The notes below the pieces were generated by a model. It was not told the DNA's origin. It ran no database searches and saw only the letters and a program-made list of their open reading frames with translations. Positions 32,823-44,345 of a stretch of 64,000 nt of DNA are shown here, in pieces; position 1 is the first letter of the stretch, and every line of letters starts with the position of its first letter. Origin of the DNA: Antilocapra americana. Its lineage: Eukaryota; Chordata; Mammalia; Artiodactyla; Antilocapridae. The position numbers were made by a program, and so were the translations under genes. The DNA lies in assembly GCA_007570785.1 (NCBI GenBank), contig ML662465.1, forward strand, positions 2,411,052 to 2,475,051, read 5' to 3'.

Positions 32823-32979
32823 GGGGCAACAGAGGATGAGATGGTTGGATGGCATTACTGACTCTATGGATAGGAGTTTGAGAAAACTCTAGGAGATAGT
32901 GAAGGACAGGGAAGCCTGGTATGTTGCAGTCCATGGGATCACAGAATTTCAGACATGACTTGGTGACTGAACAACAACA
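32823..32979 (+). repeat. BovB 3' terminal fragment inside old L1
   Basis: 'acagaggatgagatggttgg', 'tcagacatgacttggtgact' and end 'gaacaacaacac'. L1 text resumes after it. Confidence 0.9.
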
Positions 32980-33213
32980 CACTTGCAATAAAACAGTAGG
33001 AAACAGAAATTTTAAAATATCATGTACAATATCACAAAATATGAAACACTGAGAGAGAAAACTGATAAAAGTTTTGAAATATCCCTACACTAAAAAATAC
33101 AAAACATTACTGAGAGAAATTAAAGATCTAAAAATAAAATACTGTGTTTGAGGATCCAAAGGCTCAATGTTTCTAAAATGTCAATTCCTCCCAAATTAAC
33201 TTACAGATTCAGT

Positions 33214-33380
33214 GCATGCATGCTCATTTGCTTAGCTGTGTCCAACTCTTTGTGACCCCATGGACTGCAGCCCGCTAGGTTCCACTGTCCATGGAATTTT
33301 TCCAGGCAAGAATACTGGCGTGAGTTGCCGTTTCCTTATTTAGGGCATCTTCACAGCCCAGGAACTGAACCTATGTCAGA
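33214..33380 (-). repeat. Bov-tA SINE inside old L1
   Basis: 'agctgtgtccaactctttgt', 'aagaatactggcgtgagttg' and 'caggaactgaacctatgtca'. The reversed tRNA head is missing. Confidence 0.9.
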
Positions 33381-34388
33381 TTTCAACAAGTGGGAATTGT
33401 TTATATAGAAACATTCAAGCTGAGTCTAAAATTTATATGGAAATGCAAATGACCTATACTAGCCAAAACAACTCTGACAAAGAAGAACAATGTTAGAGGA
33501 TTTACATTAATTGATTGCTAGGTTTATTGTAAAGCTACAGTAATCAAGAGAGTGTGATATTGACATGGAGTTAAACAAATAGGTCAATAGAACAGAACTG
33601 AGTCCAGTTACCTGAACACACGAAGTTAATTAAATTTTGAACAGCAATTCAGTGGAAGAATGTATATCTTTTCAACAAATGATGAGACAATTGAATATCC
33701 ATATTAAACATTAATTTCAATACATAACATACATTTTTAATATAAAAATCAACTCAAAATGAATCATACCCTTAAATGTAAGACCTAAAGTTATAAAACT
33801 CCTCAAAGAAAATGTACAACAAAATTTATGATCTTGGGTTAGGCAATATTTTTTAGATATGATACCACAAGTGCTATCTATAAAAGAAAATAATCAGTAA
33901 AGGACTGCATAAAAATTTGAATGTATGCTCTTTGAAAGACATTGCTAAGGGAATGAATATAGGAGATATATATGAGGAGGGAATATTTACAAATCACACA
34001 TCTGAAAAGGACTTGATCTAGTAAAAACATGGAACTCTCAAAACTCAAAAATAAGAAAATGAAACAATCTGATAATAATGATCACACATTTTTAACAAAG
34101 ATGACAGATAGCAAAAAAATCACATGAAACGATGCACCTGGTTAGTCATTGGAGGATAATCAAATACCTAAATTTAAAAAAGACTTAACATGTTTAATAT
34201 TAGTGAAGACAGAGCAAGTGGGATGCTCATGCACTGTTATTGGCAATGTAAAGTGGTACAACCACTTTAGAAAACAGCTAATTTCTTCAAAAGATAAATG
34301 TATCTTACCAGTTGGACCTTACATTCCTATCTATCTCCTAACAAGGATAGGTCCATACAAAGAGTTTTACACTTGCATTCACATCACC

Positions 34389-34820
34389 TTTTTCTTTTTT
34401 TTTTTTTTTTAGTATTTATTTCTAATTTTTATTTGACTTCACAGGGTCTTAGTCCAAGTATGAAGGATCTAGTTCCCTGCTGCTGCTGCTGCTGCTGCTT
34501 AGTCAATGTGCGACCCCAGAGATGGCAGCCCACTGGGCTCCCCAGTCCCTGGGATTCTCCAGGCAAGAGTACTGAAGTGGGATGCATTGCCTTCTCCAAT
34601 GAATGAAAGTGAAAAGTGAAAATGAAGTCGCTCAGTCATGTCTGACTCTTAGCAATCCCATGGACTGCTGCCTACCAGGCTCCTCTGTCCATGGGATTTT
34701 CCAGGCAAGAGTATTGGAGTGGGGTGCCATTGCCTTCTCCCTAGTTCCCTGACCAGGGATCAAACATGGGCCCCTGCACTGAGAGCTCAGAGTCTTAGCC
34801 ACCGGACCACCAGGGAAGTC
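34389..34820 (-). repeat. CHR-2-type tRNA SINE split by Bov-A2
   Basis: Poly-T at 34393-34410, 'agtatttatttctaattttt', 'cacagggtcttagtccaagt', then after the insertion 'gaccagggatcaaacatggg' and the reversed head 'ggaccaccagggaagtccc'. Confidence 0.92.
34479..34740 (-). repeat. Bov-A2 dimeric SINE with exact 10-base TSD
   Basis: Two tandem BovA monomers in antisense: (GCT)n start, 'ggcagcccactgggctcccc', the linker 'gaaagtgaaaagtgaaaatg', then 'gtcgctcagtcatgtctgac'. CTAGTTCCCT occurs at 34469-34478 and 34741-34750. Confidence 0.97.
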
Positions 34821-35140
34821 CCTATTCATAGCATCTTTAGTAGTTATTGCCATAAACTAGAAACAACTGAAATAGCTATCAACAGTTGAATGGATAAACA
34901 AATTATGGTATAGTTATATAATGGTATATTAATACACTACTATTCAGCAATAAAAAGGAACAAGCTATTGATATATGCAACAATGCAGATAAGTATAAAA
35001 ATAAGTGTGTTGAGTGATGTATTTAAAAAGATGAGAAAAAAACTTACAAACAAGAATACTCTGTGCAACAAGAATATCATTCATATTTGAAGAAGAGATA
35101 GAATTTTACGGGTAAACGAAACTAAAGGAATTTAGCACCA
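34821..35140 (+). repeat. Old L1 3' remainder
   Basis: 'aactagaaacaactgaaata', 'gttgaatggataaacaaatt' and 'cagcaataaaaaggaacaag' continue the L1 interrupted at 34389. Confidence 0.7.
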
Positions 35141-35340
35141 CTAAGCAAAAATAAACTGAAAATGGAATAAAGACTTAAATTTTAAGACCTGAAACCATAC
35201 AGCTCCTAGAAGAAGCATAAGCAGTACACTTTCTGATATCAGTCTTAGCAATATATATATATATATATATATATAAACATATATATGTGTGTGTATATAT
35301 ATATATATACACACACACTCACAATGGAAAACAGTGTGAA

Positions 35341-35372
<32 letters not shown>

Positions 35373-36525
35373 AAATCAGTCTCCTCAGGTAAAGGAAAAA
35401 TGCAAAAATAGAAAAGCAGGACTACATCAAACTAAAGAACTTCTGTACAATGAAATAGACTACCAACAGAACGAAGGAAAAGTCTGCCTACTGAGTGAGA
35501 GAAGATATTTGCAAATATTATAGCAGAAAATAGGTTAATACCCCAAATGTACAAAAAACTCATACAACTCAATATCAAACAAGTAAATAATGCAATTTAA
35601 AAATGGGCAGAAGATCTGAATAGACATTTTCCCAAAGAACCTCAGAGGGTCAACAGACACAGAAAAGATGCTTCTCAGGGAAACATAAATCAAAATCAAA
35701 ATGAGATATCACCTCACACTCATTAGAATGACTGTTATTAAAAAGGCAACAAATCACAGTTACTGGAGAGGATGTGAAGAAAAGGGAACCCTCGTGTACT
35801 GTAGGTGGGAACATAAATTGCTTCAGTCACCATGAAAAACAGTGTGAAAAAAACTCAAAAAATTTAACATATGATCCAGCATTTCCACTTTTCAGCATTT
35901 TTCTGAACAAAAATATTAATTCAAAAAATATGTGCACCCCTAGCTTCATTTCAGCTGTCGTATTCATAATAGGCAATACGTAGAGGCCACCTAAGTGTCC
36001 ATCAGTAGATGAATGGACAAAGAAGAAACAAACATGCACTAGATGGAATACTACTACGTTATGACCAAGATTCAAATCCTGCCACTTGTGACACCATGAA
36101 TGGACCTAGAGGATATTACGCTAAGTGAAGTAAGTCACACAGATACACAAATGCCATATGGTATCACTTCCATGTGGAATTAAAATATCAAAACAATTGA
36201 ACAAATATAACAAAACAGATTCATAGAAGAGAATGGTTTCTAGAGGGAAGAGGATAGGAAGATGAGTGAAATAGTGCTTAAGAGGTACAACTTCCAGTTC
36301 AAAATAAATGAGTCATTGGGGTGAAATGTAGAGCACAGGGATTATAGTCAACAATATGGCAATATCTTTGTATGGTGATAGATGGTAGCTGGACTTCCCA
36401 AGTTAATCAGTTTGCTATGCATGAAAGTAGTGTATCACTATTTGTTCATCTGGAACTAAAGTAGTGTTGTAGGTCAATTTTACTTCAGTTTCAAAAATTA
36501 AATAAAATTTAAAAAGAATCTTCAG
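35141..36525 (+). repeat. L1 3' half, second copy
   Basis: Starts 'aaactgaaaatggaataaag'. ORF2-end landmarks are 'aagacctgaaaccatacagc', 'aatgggcagaagatctgaat', 'gatatcacctcacactcatt', 'tactggagaggatgtgaaga' and 'atgaatggacaaagaagaaa'. The 3' UTR runs to the tail 'aaattaaataaaattt'. Different in age or type from the L1 at 47715. Confidence 0.85.
35250..35372. repeat. Compound AT/GT microsatellite with partial duplication
   Basis: Three AT/GT/TATG runs inside the L1, separated by short unique pieces such as 'ggaaaacagtgtgaaatata'. Confidence 0.9.
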
Positions 36526-36785
36526 TAACTTATTTATTGTGGTCTTTTTCTGGGATGGAAACTGGGAAATGAGTTAGGGTTAGAAAAAAAAAACTCAGGT
36601 TTACTGCATATGGACTTGTAATTCTGAAACTTTTAGTTCATACAAATATTACCAATTTTTTAAAAGAACACCTCCAAATAAAAACCATAAAATTTAAAAT
36701 AAAGACCCCAAATTAGAATTCATTGGGGCAGGTTTATATTTTCAGCTGGTTTTGGTACAGACTTTGGCATATATGTTAGTTAAAC

Positions 36786-37175
36786 TAACATCTCATTGTA
36801 TTGTAATAAAATACCCAAATATGGAGTGAGTCAACACATTAGATGAGTATTTTTCACTTAGGTAGCCATCCTGATTGAACTTTCAGATCAGCAGGGCAGC
36901 TTCTCTGCATGTAATCATTTTCAGAGACTCAGACGGTTTCCATCTTGTGGCTCTTTTTAGAACAAGTATAAGCATCCAGAAGAAGAGGGGAAAAGATGGA
37001 GAAGCAAGCATGGGGAGGTTTAGGGACCAGACCCTGAAGTGGCTCACATCACTTGTCTTGGAATATTGGCTCCAACTCATCACGTGGCTACATGATGAAA
37101 GGGAGTCTGGGAGTTGTAGTATATCTGTGCATAGATGGAAAGAAGAATGTGTTCCACGGATAGCCAATAGTGTCT
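36786..37175. repeat. Unclassified ancient repeat
   Basis: 'ccctgaagtggctcacatca', 'ttggctccaactcatcacgt' and 'gggagtctgggagttgtagt' resemble a widespread old mammalian repeat whose name I cannot assign. Frames here are not coding. Confidence 0.35.
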
Positions 37176-37582
37176 ATTAGTTACAGTGCATAATCAACAC
37201 TAAGAAACATACATTGATCAAGGGTGTACAGCATCCTGATGGAGTGGAGCTCAGTGAGGTCTTCCTAGCGTTTCTCATGTCTGCTCCCTGTGGCCAGCTT
37301 TCTAATGTCCCCATAGGGGAACTGTAATGGAAACAGCCTCCCAAGACAGAAAGAACATGAGGCTAAAAGGCAGGAGGCCTGGGCTCTAGTTCTCATTGTA
37401 ATTATCCGAGTCTTATTTTCATTGCAAAATGGAATGGTGACACTTATTCCTAGAAGGGTTTGACTTCTACCTTATTAGTCAGTCTTTAGTGGTAAGTGAG
37501 GATTGGAAGAAACCTAGGAAGGAAGGAAGAAGCTAATGGAAATAAGGAATGAAGGAAAGAATCATATAGGAGGAAGGAATTT
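37176..37582. other. Unique sequence
   Basis: No clear repeat. A faint MIR-like piece may lie at 37365-37480. A (GGAA)-rich patch lies at 37500-37580. Confidence 0.4.
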
Positions 37583-37605
37583 TATATATATATATATTTT
37601 TTTTG
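37583..37605. repeat. (TA)n plus T-run
   Basis: TA units followed by T9. Confidence 0.85.
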
Positions 37606-37850
37606 AGAATTTATTGTGCCAGAGATTCAGCTAGTTGCTTCATATGTATTAGTTCTTTTAATTCTCAAGACAACACTATGAAATGCCGCTGTTACAAGAT
37701 CCACTTTATAGGTGAGGAAACTGGGTCTAGAGTGCTGAGGGAACAGGGTTACTTGACTTCCAGGGTCATACAACTAGGGTATGATGGAGCTGGGACTAGA
37801 ACCCCGCTGTTTATGACTCCAAACCCTGTGCTCTAAGCCAGTTAAATGCA
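37606..37850 (-). repeat. MIR SINE, nearly full length
   Basis: Antisense: 'ttagttcttttaattctcaa', 'ggtgaggaaactgggtctag', 'tccagggtcatacaactagg' and 'ggactagaaccccgctg'. Confidence 0.8.
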
Positions 37851-38165
37851 GCCCCGAGGCTTTCTAGTAAACCCACTTTCTCTGCCAGAGCATTGGATCA
37901 TAATCCCCTCTCTGCTCATAAATACATCAGCCCAGAGAGGTGGAGGGTCCTCCTGTTGTTGATTTAATATTTTGGAGGAAATAAGTTTATGACCTAAATA
38001 TATTTCTCCCTGTTAAATGTTAAAGCTTCTTTGAGCTTCATATTTGGCTTAACATTTCTTTATGGTTGGTTTGGGGTTTCTGCAATGAGTTTGGCCTCCA
38101 GAGGCACTGTTGCCCTCTTCTGAATTCCCCTGCCACAATTAACCCTAGGTCTTGTTAGGTCTGTA
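37851..38165. other. Unique sequence
   Basis: No repeat or gene recognised. AT-rich motifs at 37955-38070. Confidence 0.4.
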
Positions 38166-38169
38166 TCTG

Positions 38170-38520
38170 GATTAATTTTGGGTTGCATTTTAAAGCAAAA
38201 GTAACAGAAAACTCAATCACAATTACCAAACAAAGAATGAGTAACAAGAAAAGCTGGAGGGAATCAAACCGTGGTTTATTCAGCAGCTCTGTAACATCAT
38301 CAGTGTCTCAGGCTCTCACTCTCACTCTTTCTTCTCTACCATTCATTTCATATGGAATTTGGCTTTATGGTTATTACCTCATGGTCCCAAGATGGCTACC
38401 ACATCTCCTGCAATGGCATCCAGATTCCAGGCATGGCATCAGAGGAAAATGCACAAATTGAAGCTAGTTAAATCTGTTTCCTCTTCAAAAGCCCAGAAAC
38501 CTCATCCAGTGTATTTGTTT
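38170..38520. repeat. Unclassified ancient repeat
   Basis: 'agcaaaagtaacagaaaact', 'tggtcccaagatggctacca' and 'ggcatccagattccaggcat' resemble a common old mammalian repeat. Family not assigned. Confidence 0.35.
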
Positions 38521-38734
38521 ATTTACTGACCATGACTGAGGAATTACATGTCATCCTTATCTGCAAGAAATATTGGGAAGTGGATACTTTTAAATACTTG
38601 CCAACTAGAACATGTCTGGGATTATATTAATGATAAAGCAAGTGAGTGTTGGAGCTGGCAACTATTGGTATCTGCCACAATCTTCTAAATATCTTTTAGA
38701 TGTGTCCATTTCCCTTTATCTGCACTAACACTCC

Positions 38735-38895
38735 AGGCCATTATTATTTCTTTCTTGGACTCTGAAATATCTTCCTGTTTTGTATTTCCACAGTCCCTCT
38801 TAACTCCCCCTTCCTTCCACATAATCTATTTTCTACACTGTGGCCAGAGAGAACTTTATAGAACATAAATCTGACCATGTCACTCCCCTGAAGGA
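38735..38895 (+). repeat. L2 LINE fragment, sense
   Basis: 'tctacactgtggccagagag' and 'aaatctgaccatgtcactcc' are sense L2 landmarks. Confidence 0.65.
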
Positions 38896-39354
38896 TAATG
38901 TATTGAGTTCATACTATGTGTTTTATTTTATTTTTTTCTGCTGTTAAAGAAAAAATGAGTACTATCTGCCTCCCTTCTCAAATTGATGTGTAAGCAGGGT
39001 CTTAAGTGAGTCTTAGCAACCTGGGACTTCTTTTGCTGAAGGGGAGAGTTAGGAGCTATAGGTAAGCTTGGTGTCTGGAGACAGAAGGAGCCTATATTGA
39101 GAATTTCCCAAAGACTGGGGTGAAGATGATGTTTAGGGGTTATGTTACATCAGAGCCCTGATCTGACTCCTTGTGGTACCCTTGGGAAGGAGATGACTTA
39201 GAAGGAGGATGTTACATGGCTCATCTAGTGGCACTAGGTTCAAATGCCAGAGCACCAGTGTTGACAAAAATCCTATTGCCTAGCTCTGGGAAAGCAGCAT
39301 GAAGATACAAATTTAAGGAACTGCAAAGAATTTAAAAAGTCACATCCATTAGGC
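38896..39354. other. Unique sequence
   Basis: No repeat or gene recognised. Confidence 0.4.
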
Positions 39355-39535
39355 AAGGCCAGCCTTTTGGGCGTGGGAGTCATACGTTCACATAGGACCT
39401 CTCACATAAAAGGACCCTGGACTTAGTTTAAAGCTTTTGTGTCACCATCTAAAAATTCTTAAAAATCTCTCAACAAAATGATTATTTTTCACAAATTTTT
39501 ATTTTGCACAGATTATGTAACTGGTCCTGATGGCA
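39355..39535. repeat. Unclassified ancient repeat
   Basis: 'tttgtgtcaccatctaaaaa' and 'tttattttgcacagattatg' with 'taactggtcctgatgg' resemble an old mammalian repeat. Low certainty. Confidence 0.35.
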
Positions 39536-40844
39536 GTGATAGGTGTGACCCAGAAGCCTTGATGATATAAGCCTCCTGGAATTTTGGACAGGGCTTTGAG
39601 AGAGGGAGAATAAGCAAGCCCAAGTGATAACTAGCTCGAGTTTCCTTCCAGGGAAGGGGTCAGAGCCAGATTTAATTTGTTTATTGGAACGAAGGGAAAA
39701 TGAGATGATATTTCTTGTTGCTGAGTATGGTGGTGATGTGAAATTCACACCTATTACCCCCTCAGAGGTTCCTCATTTTGCTCAAGACACACTCCCTTCT
39801 ACTACAGGGCAGTTTATAGAAAGTCCACACAGATAGAAAGTTACACAAAATTCACGTCTTGTAACTGGGAGAGAAAGCTTTGTATGAGAATTCAGTCCTC
39901 TGGGAGGAATTAGGGCTGAAAGATGAAAGGGGTGGGGGTGGTGGGCAAATATGTCTTGGGATGAAATTTACATCCCTCTTCCCTACAGGAAGCTCTGGAG
40001 GAGTCAGTGAATGTCCTTAAGCCAGATTCTGAAGGCAAGGTGCTTTAGAGCTCATTTCTGCCTGGGTCACAAGTACATCTCTGAACCAATCACCGTGGGC
40101 AGGGGAATCAGATAAAGCCAGTCCTACCTGTAGACATTCTGGGTGTAGAAACCAATCATCTTTTTTGCTTTCTCTGGTTTGTGTTGGATTTTCTCTTTCC
40201 AACCGATAGGGTTGCTTCACCTCAAATACAATTCTCGGAAGTCCTAGTTTTTTTCCACCCAACTCCATGAAAATGGCAATCTCTTCTGGGTTACCCACTA
40301 GCTCTGAGTAAGACTGACCCAGGATAAAGGTCAAGGCCAGGATGAGCCTCTGTCTCTCCACCCACTTCTCAAGGGTTCTGGGAAAAAGGGGGAATGGATT
40401 TCTCCCTGTTCAGTTCTTAATAGCCTATTTCAATGAACAAAATTTTCCCCTAATTTTACCACTAATAGGAAGTACTTTAAAAGATTTAAAACATTTAAGT
40501 AGGTTAATTCTTTTCAAAAAGAACACTGAAGTTTTCAAAACTGCTTCCATCAGTAAATTTAAAATACAATAAATTATTTAGGGCTCAATTTTCCATCCAC
40601 AATGAAGAATTAAGAAGCTTCAGTCTCTCAAATATTCTCTTAAAAAAGCTACTCATTGTTTCTCTTCTTTCTCTGACCTCAGAGGTTTGGCACCAGGGTT
40701 TGGGGTTGGGCTGACCATCTTGTTTTGACAGCTAAAATTCCTTTCCAGTAAGAAACATACCTTTTTAATTACTTTTTTCACCCTCCAGGAATAGTCAAAC
40801 CCTCCATTTTTTTTTTCCTGTATGAGAGAGAGAGATGAGATATT
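39536..40844. other. Mostly unique sequence
   Basis: A 114-codon minus-strand frame at 40017-40361 has no recognised domain. 'tctctgaaccaatcaccgtg' near 40080 hints at an old repeat. Treated as non-coding. Confidence 0.35.
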
Positions 40845-40940
40845 ATGGTCATTTTGTAGATGTGAAAACTGAGATTCAGTGAGATCAACTGATTTTACTA
40901 GGCATATGGGACAATCTAAGTCAATTTACTCCTCTTGTTA
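40845..40940 (-). repeat. MIR SINE fragment
   Basis: 'attttgtagatgtgaaaact' and 'gagattcagtgagatcaact' are the antisense MIR core. A (GA)n patch precedes it. Confidence 0.6.
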
Positions 40941-41232
40941 GAAAATTAAGCAATCAGATTTATTTTCTCTGAAGGAGAGTGGTGTAATCTCATTCTATAA
41001 GGTCAAATCTGTCAAGATAGAGTGAGAAACATAGTTCATTTTCAGGGAGATGCAGAAAAGTAAATAAGGTACAGGGATTTTGAAACAGGGGCAGGCAGGG
41101 TTGCGATCAGTAAGGGATGGTAAAGCAACCAGGGTCTCCCTAGAGAGAACCCAGTGCTTAGTGTTGGAGTCACATATAGAGGAAGTGCTGTTACTGAATC
41201 TCAGAAAGCCCTAGGGTCAAGGAGGAACCAGG

Positions 41233-41440
41233 GGGCTTCCCAGGTGGCTCAGTGGTAAAGAGGCCGCTTGTCAATGAGGATATGCATGTTTACTCTCTGG
41301 ATGGGGAATATCCCCTGCAGAAGGAAATGGCAACCCACTCCAGTATTCTTGCTTGCAAAATCCCATGTGCACAGGAGCCTGGCAGGCTACAGTCCATGAG
41401 GTCACAAAAGAGCCAGACATGACTAAGCAACTAAACAACA
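41233..41440 (+). repeat. Bov-tA SINE
   Basis: 'gggcttcccaggtggctcag', 'cccactccagtattcttgct' and 'gacatgactaagcaactaaa'. Confidence 0.95.
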
Positions 41441-42589
41441 GCAAAAGCAGAAGCACACACTACAGTCTTGGTGGGGAGTTGTCCTGACTCTGCTTGCACA
41501 AGTCCAGTTACAAGGAACTCACTGCCTCAAATGCCCCCTCTTCCATCTGACTACCTCAAGTTTCCTTCCTGTGTTGCATTAGACTGTCCATTCTTGATGC
41601 TTGCTACCGTATTTCCCTGATTTCTCTGCCATCTTCCTTCATCATTCCTGCAATGCCGTCAGAATTAGGTCAGCTTCTGCTGCTTTGGGGCTAGGAAATC
41701 CCTCAGACTCCTGTACCTCCTTCCGACCCTGACACTGACTTGGCACCATGGTGGGCAGAGGAGAGAGAAGGGGGGAGATGAATGAGGAAATGGGAAGGTG
41801 AGACACATTCAACGTTATCCTCAGTCATGGAGGGACAAATGTTCTGGAAGATGGAAGCAGAGGAACTTATCCATGGACTAGATATATCCCCCTGGTGGAA
41901 GTTAACTTTTCTTACTCAGGCAGCAGCTGGTAAGACAGAAGAGAACATGGGGTGTATTTTTGGAAGGGTTAGGGTGTCCTCAGAGATACAGAGAAGCAGA
42001 TGCAAAAGGTTCTCCAGCATGTCGCTGCTGTTACCTTGTATAATTAGAAACAGAAATTTCCCATACGGATTCCGCTCCCAGAAAGGTTATCATAGCTACA
42101 TTTTCTGGGTTCTGCCTCAAGAATTCCTTCCATCAGGTGCTGTCTGTACTACTTGTTTTCAACCTTTGCAAAGGATCTCATCCCAGAGGTTTGCATCTAT
42201 ATGATGTTGCTGCAATGTGCAGAGGTGGACCCCCTCCACCAGGCAAGTGGTGAATGAGGAGCAGTGGGCCATGCCTCTTCTGATCTGATCCACGGACGTG
42301 GCTGGAACAAGGGTGGTGGAAGCAGAGGCAGGACAATCCTAACATGGCTTCTTGGGCCTGGCAGGGTCTTCCAGACATTTCAGAATTTGGACTCTGATTA
42401 CCGTCCTCAAGCATGAAGGTGCTAGACGTATGCCATTGGTTTCCCACCCACTTCCCTGTCAACTGCTCGCTGGAGCTTCATTGTTCCTGCCAGGGTTGTG
42501 TCTGAGCTTATAAGATGTCACCCCGCTTCTGTCTTCTTCTTGGACTGTGGGAAGAGACCAGAGAGGCTGAGTGGGAAACTGGGGTACAC
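41441..42589. other. Unique sequence
   Basis: About 1.1 kb with no recognised repeat. A 140-codon plus-strand frame at 41782-42204 has no domain or flanking signals I can support as a gene. Confidence 0.35.
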
Positions 42590-42659
42590 GAGTGTGAGAT
42601 GTGTGTCTGTGATCTCTGTGAATGTGAGTGGTGTGTGTGTGTGTACAACAACCTCAGTG

Positions 42660-42860
42660 TGGTGAGTGCTCAGTTGTGTCCAACCCCATGGACTATAGTC
42701 CTCAGGGCTCCTCTGTCCATGGAATTTTCCTGCAAGAATACTGGAGTGGATTGCCATGTCCTCCTCCAGGGGATCTTCCTGACTCCAGGGATTGAACCCG
42801 AGTCTTCTGCATCTCCTTCATTGGAAGGTGGATTATTTTTTTTTACCGCTATGCCAACCC
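42660..42860 (-). repeat. Bov-tA SINE
   Basis: 'gctcagttgtgtccaacccc', 'gaatactggagtggattgcc' and the degraded reversed head 'ttaccgctatgccaacc'. A GT-rich patch (42595-42655) adjoins its 3' end. Confidence 0.92.
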
Positions 42861-43634
42861 TCACAGACTCTGTAGAGTGTGCTGCATTTGTGTTGGGAAA
42901 GTGCACAGGGATGTTTGCATCTACCCTAGACAGCTCAGAAACATTGTGATTTTTTTCAAGTCTTCTTTCTATTCTTCGTAAATTTTCTTCTTTTCTTCTC
43001 TGCTATTGGCTACTCATTCTGACTTTTGTCTGCTGCTGCCATGCCTGTTTCTAGGATCCTCATCTCCAAATTCACTCCTGTTAGCTCTGAAGGAAATCAG
43101 AAAGCCAAGTTGTAAGAGTTCCGTCTAGCATATAAGCAGTCTTGGAGGCAGAGGATGGACTTGTGATTTTTGGCTTCCTGGAGAACTTTCTTTGACTCTC
43201 CATTGGTCAGCTGAATTCAGATAAGTGATGGGTGACAGTGACCAGCTTATAACAGACGACCCTTGTTCTAGAACAGATTGTGTAAAGTTCAATACACTGA
43301 AGAAGAGTTATTTGCTCAGCCATTGTCTCTGACACTTTATGGAAGGAATCAACTCAGGTTCTTTTGAGCAGGATCTTCCTTGATACACTTAAGGATTTAT
43401 TTACACAGAAACCAGAGCCAGGAATAGCTAAAGACAGTGTATGAGATGCCAAAGGCTCAGATATTCTTCAGAGAGGGAGAGAAACAATCCAGACAAGACC
43501 AAGAAGATTCCTCGGGGATGGTGGAATAAACATTAAAATTTAGAGTTTACTCTTAGGATCCCAGGAAAATGCTTTGTATTGAGTCCTTTGTTTCCAGAAC
43601 ATTGTCTGCAATCCAAAGATCAAGGACACCAGTC
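42861..43634. other. Unique sequence
   Basis: No repeat or gene recognised. Confidence 0.4.
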
Positions 43635-43998
43635 ATTCAGTCAACCCAGTGCCTCTAAATTAGGGTTCTCACGCATAAAATGCTACTGCTGAAGTTGGTC
43701 CCCCAACACCTCGAGAGCAGTCTCTGAGACAAGGATCGAGGTGCAGGTAATATACTTGGGAGGTGATTATAACCAGCAGGGACACAAAAATGGGGAAGAG
43801 AAGAAAGTCAGTAAAAGTGAGTCTACGGAGATTACTTCTGTGAGTGACAGGCTGAATCCCAGCAGAAAACTCTGGAGGCAGTGTGGCGTGCCCTGCCCTC
43901 ATCTCAGCAGAAAAGGAGGGGTCTGGAACAATTGTCCATCATGTTCCACCATTGGAGGGCTGCTCCCTTTGGGGATTAATGCCCCACGTGCATGCACA
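43635..43998. repeat. Unclassified ancient repeat, possibly LTR
   Basis: 'ttagggttctcacgcataaa', 'acctcgagagcagtctctga' and 'gtctggaacaattgtccatc' resemble a mammalian interspersed repeat that I cannot name. Confidence 0.35.
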
Positions 43999-44011
43999 AA
44001 AGTGACCAGAG

Positions 44012-44330
44012 GGACTTCCCTGGTGGTCCAGTGGTTAAGAATCTGCCTTGCAATGCAAGAGACTTGGTTCGATCCCTGGTCTGGGAAGATCCTACGTCCC
44101 ATGGGGCAACTAAGCCCGTGAGCTGCAACTCCTGAGCCCACATGCTGCAACTGCTGAAGCCCTGTGCCCTACAGTCTGTGCTTCACAGCGAGAGAAACTA
44201 CTGCATGGAGCAGCCCGCACAGCGCATCGAGAGTAGCCCCAGCTTGCTGCAGCTAGAGAAAACCTGCCCGCAGCAATGAAAACCCAGTGCAGCCAAATAA
44301 AATAATAAAAATAATAATACCTTAAAAAAA
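44012..44330 (+). repeat. CHR-2-type tRNA SINE, full length with TSD
   Basis: 'ggacttccctggtggtccag', 'ggttcgatccctggtctggg', 'ggcaactaagcccgtgagct' and an AATAAA-rich tail. AAGTGACCAGAGGG (about 44000-44013) and AAGTAGCCAGGGGG (44332-44345) flank it with small differences. Confidence 0.95.
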
Positions 44331-44345
44331 GAAGTAGCCAGGGGG

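Larger units (their letters stand above)
30455..34388 (+). repeat. Old L1 (L1M/HAL1-like then L1 ORF2), much interrupted
   Basis: ORF1-type text at 30480-30640 ('gacaaggacattaagaattg') and 31540-31800 ('gaactggaagacag' type). ORF2 RT-region text runs from about 31830 ('catcactatagattctacag') through 'ttctatgaggccagaattag' and 'tgacctattgaggtttatgc' to 33220, then 3' ORF2 to 34388. A large internal part is missing between about 31800 and 31830. It may be more than one old L1. Five or more younger insertions sit inside. Confidence 0.75.

Noticed and set aside
30455..36525. Active L1
   Set aside because: No long intact ORF, large internal loss and many nested insertions.
40017..40361. 114-codon minus-strand frame starting with a hydrophobic stretch that looks like a signal peptide
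   Set aside because: The rest has no known fold or motif, and part of the DNA recalls an old interspersed repeat.
41782..42204. 140-codon plus-strand reading frame
   Set aside because: Length is within chance for 64 kb, with no motif and no flanking gene signals.
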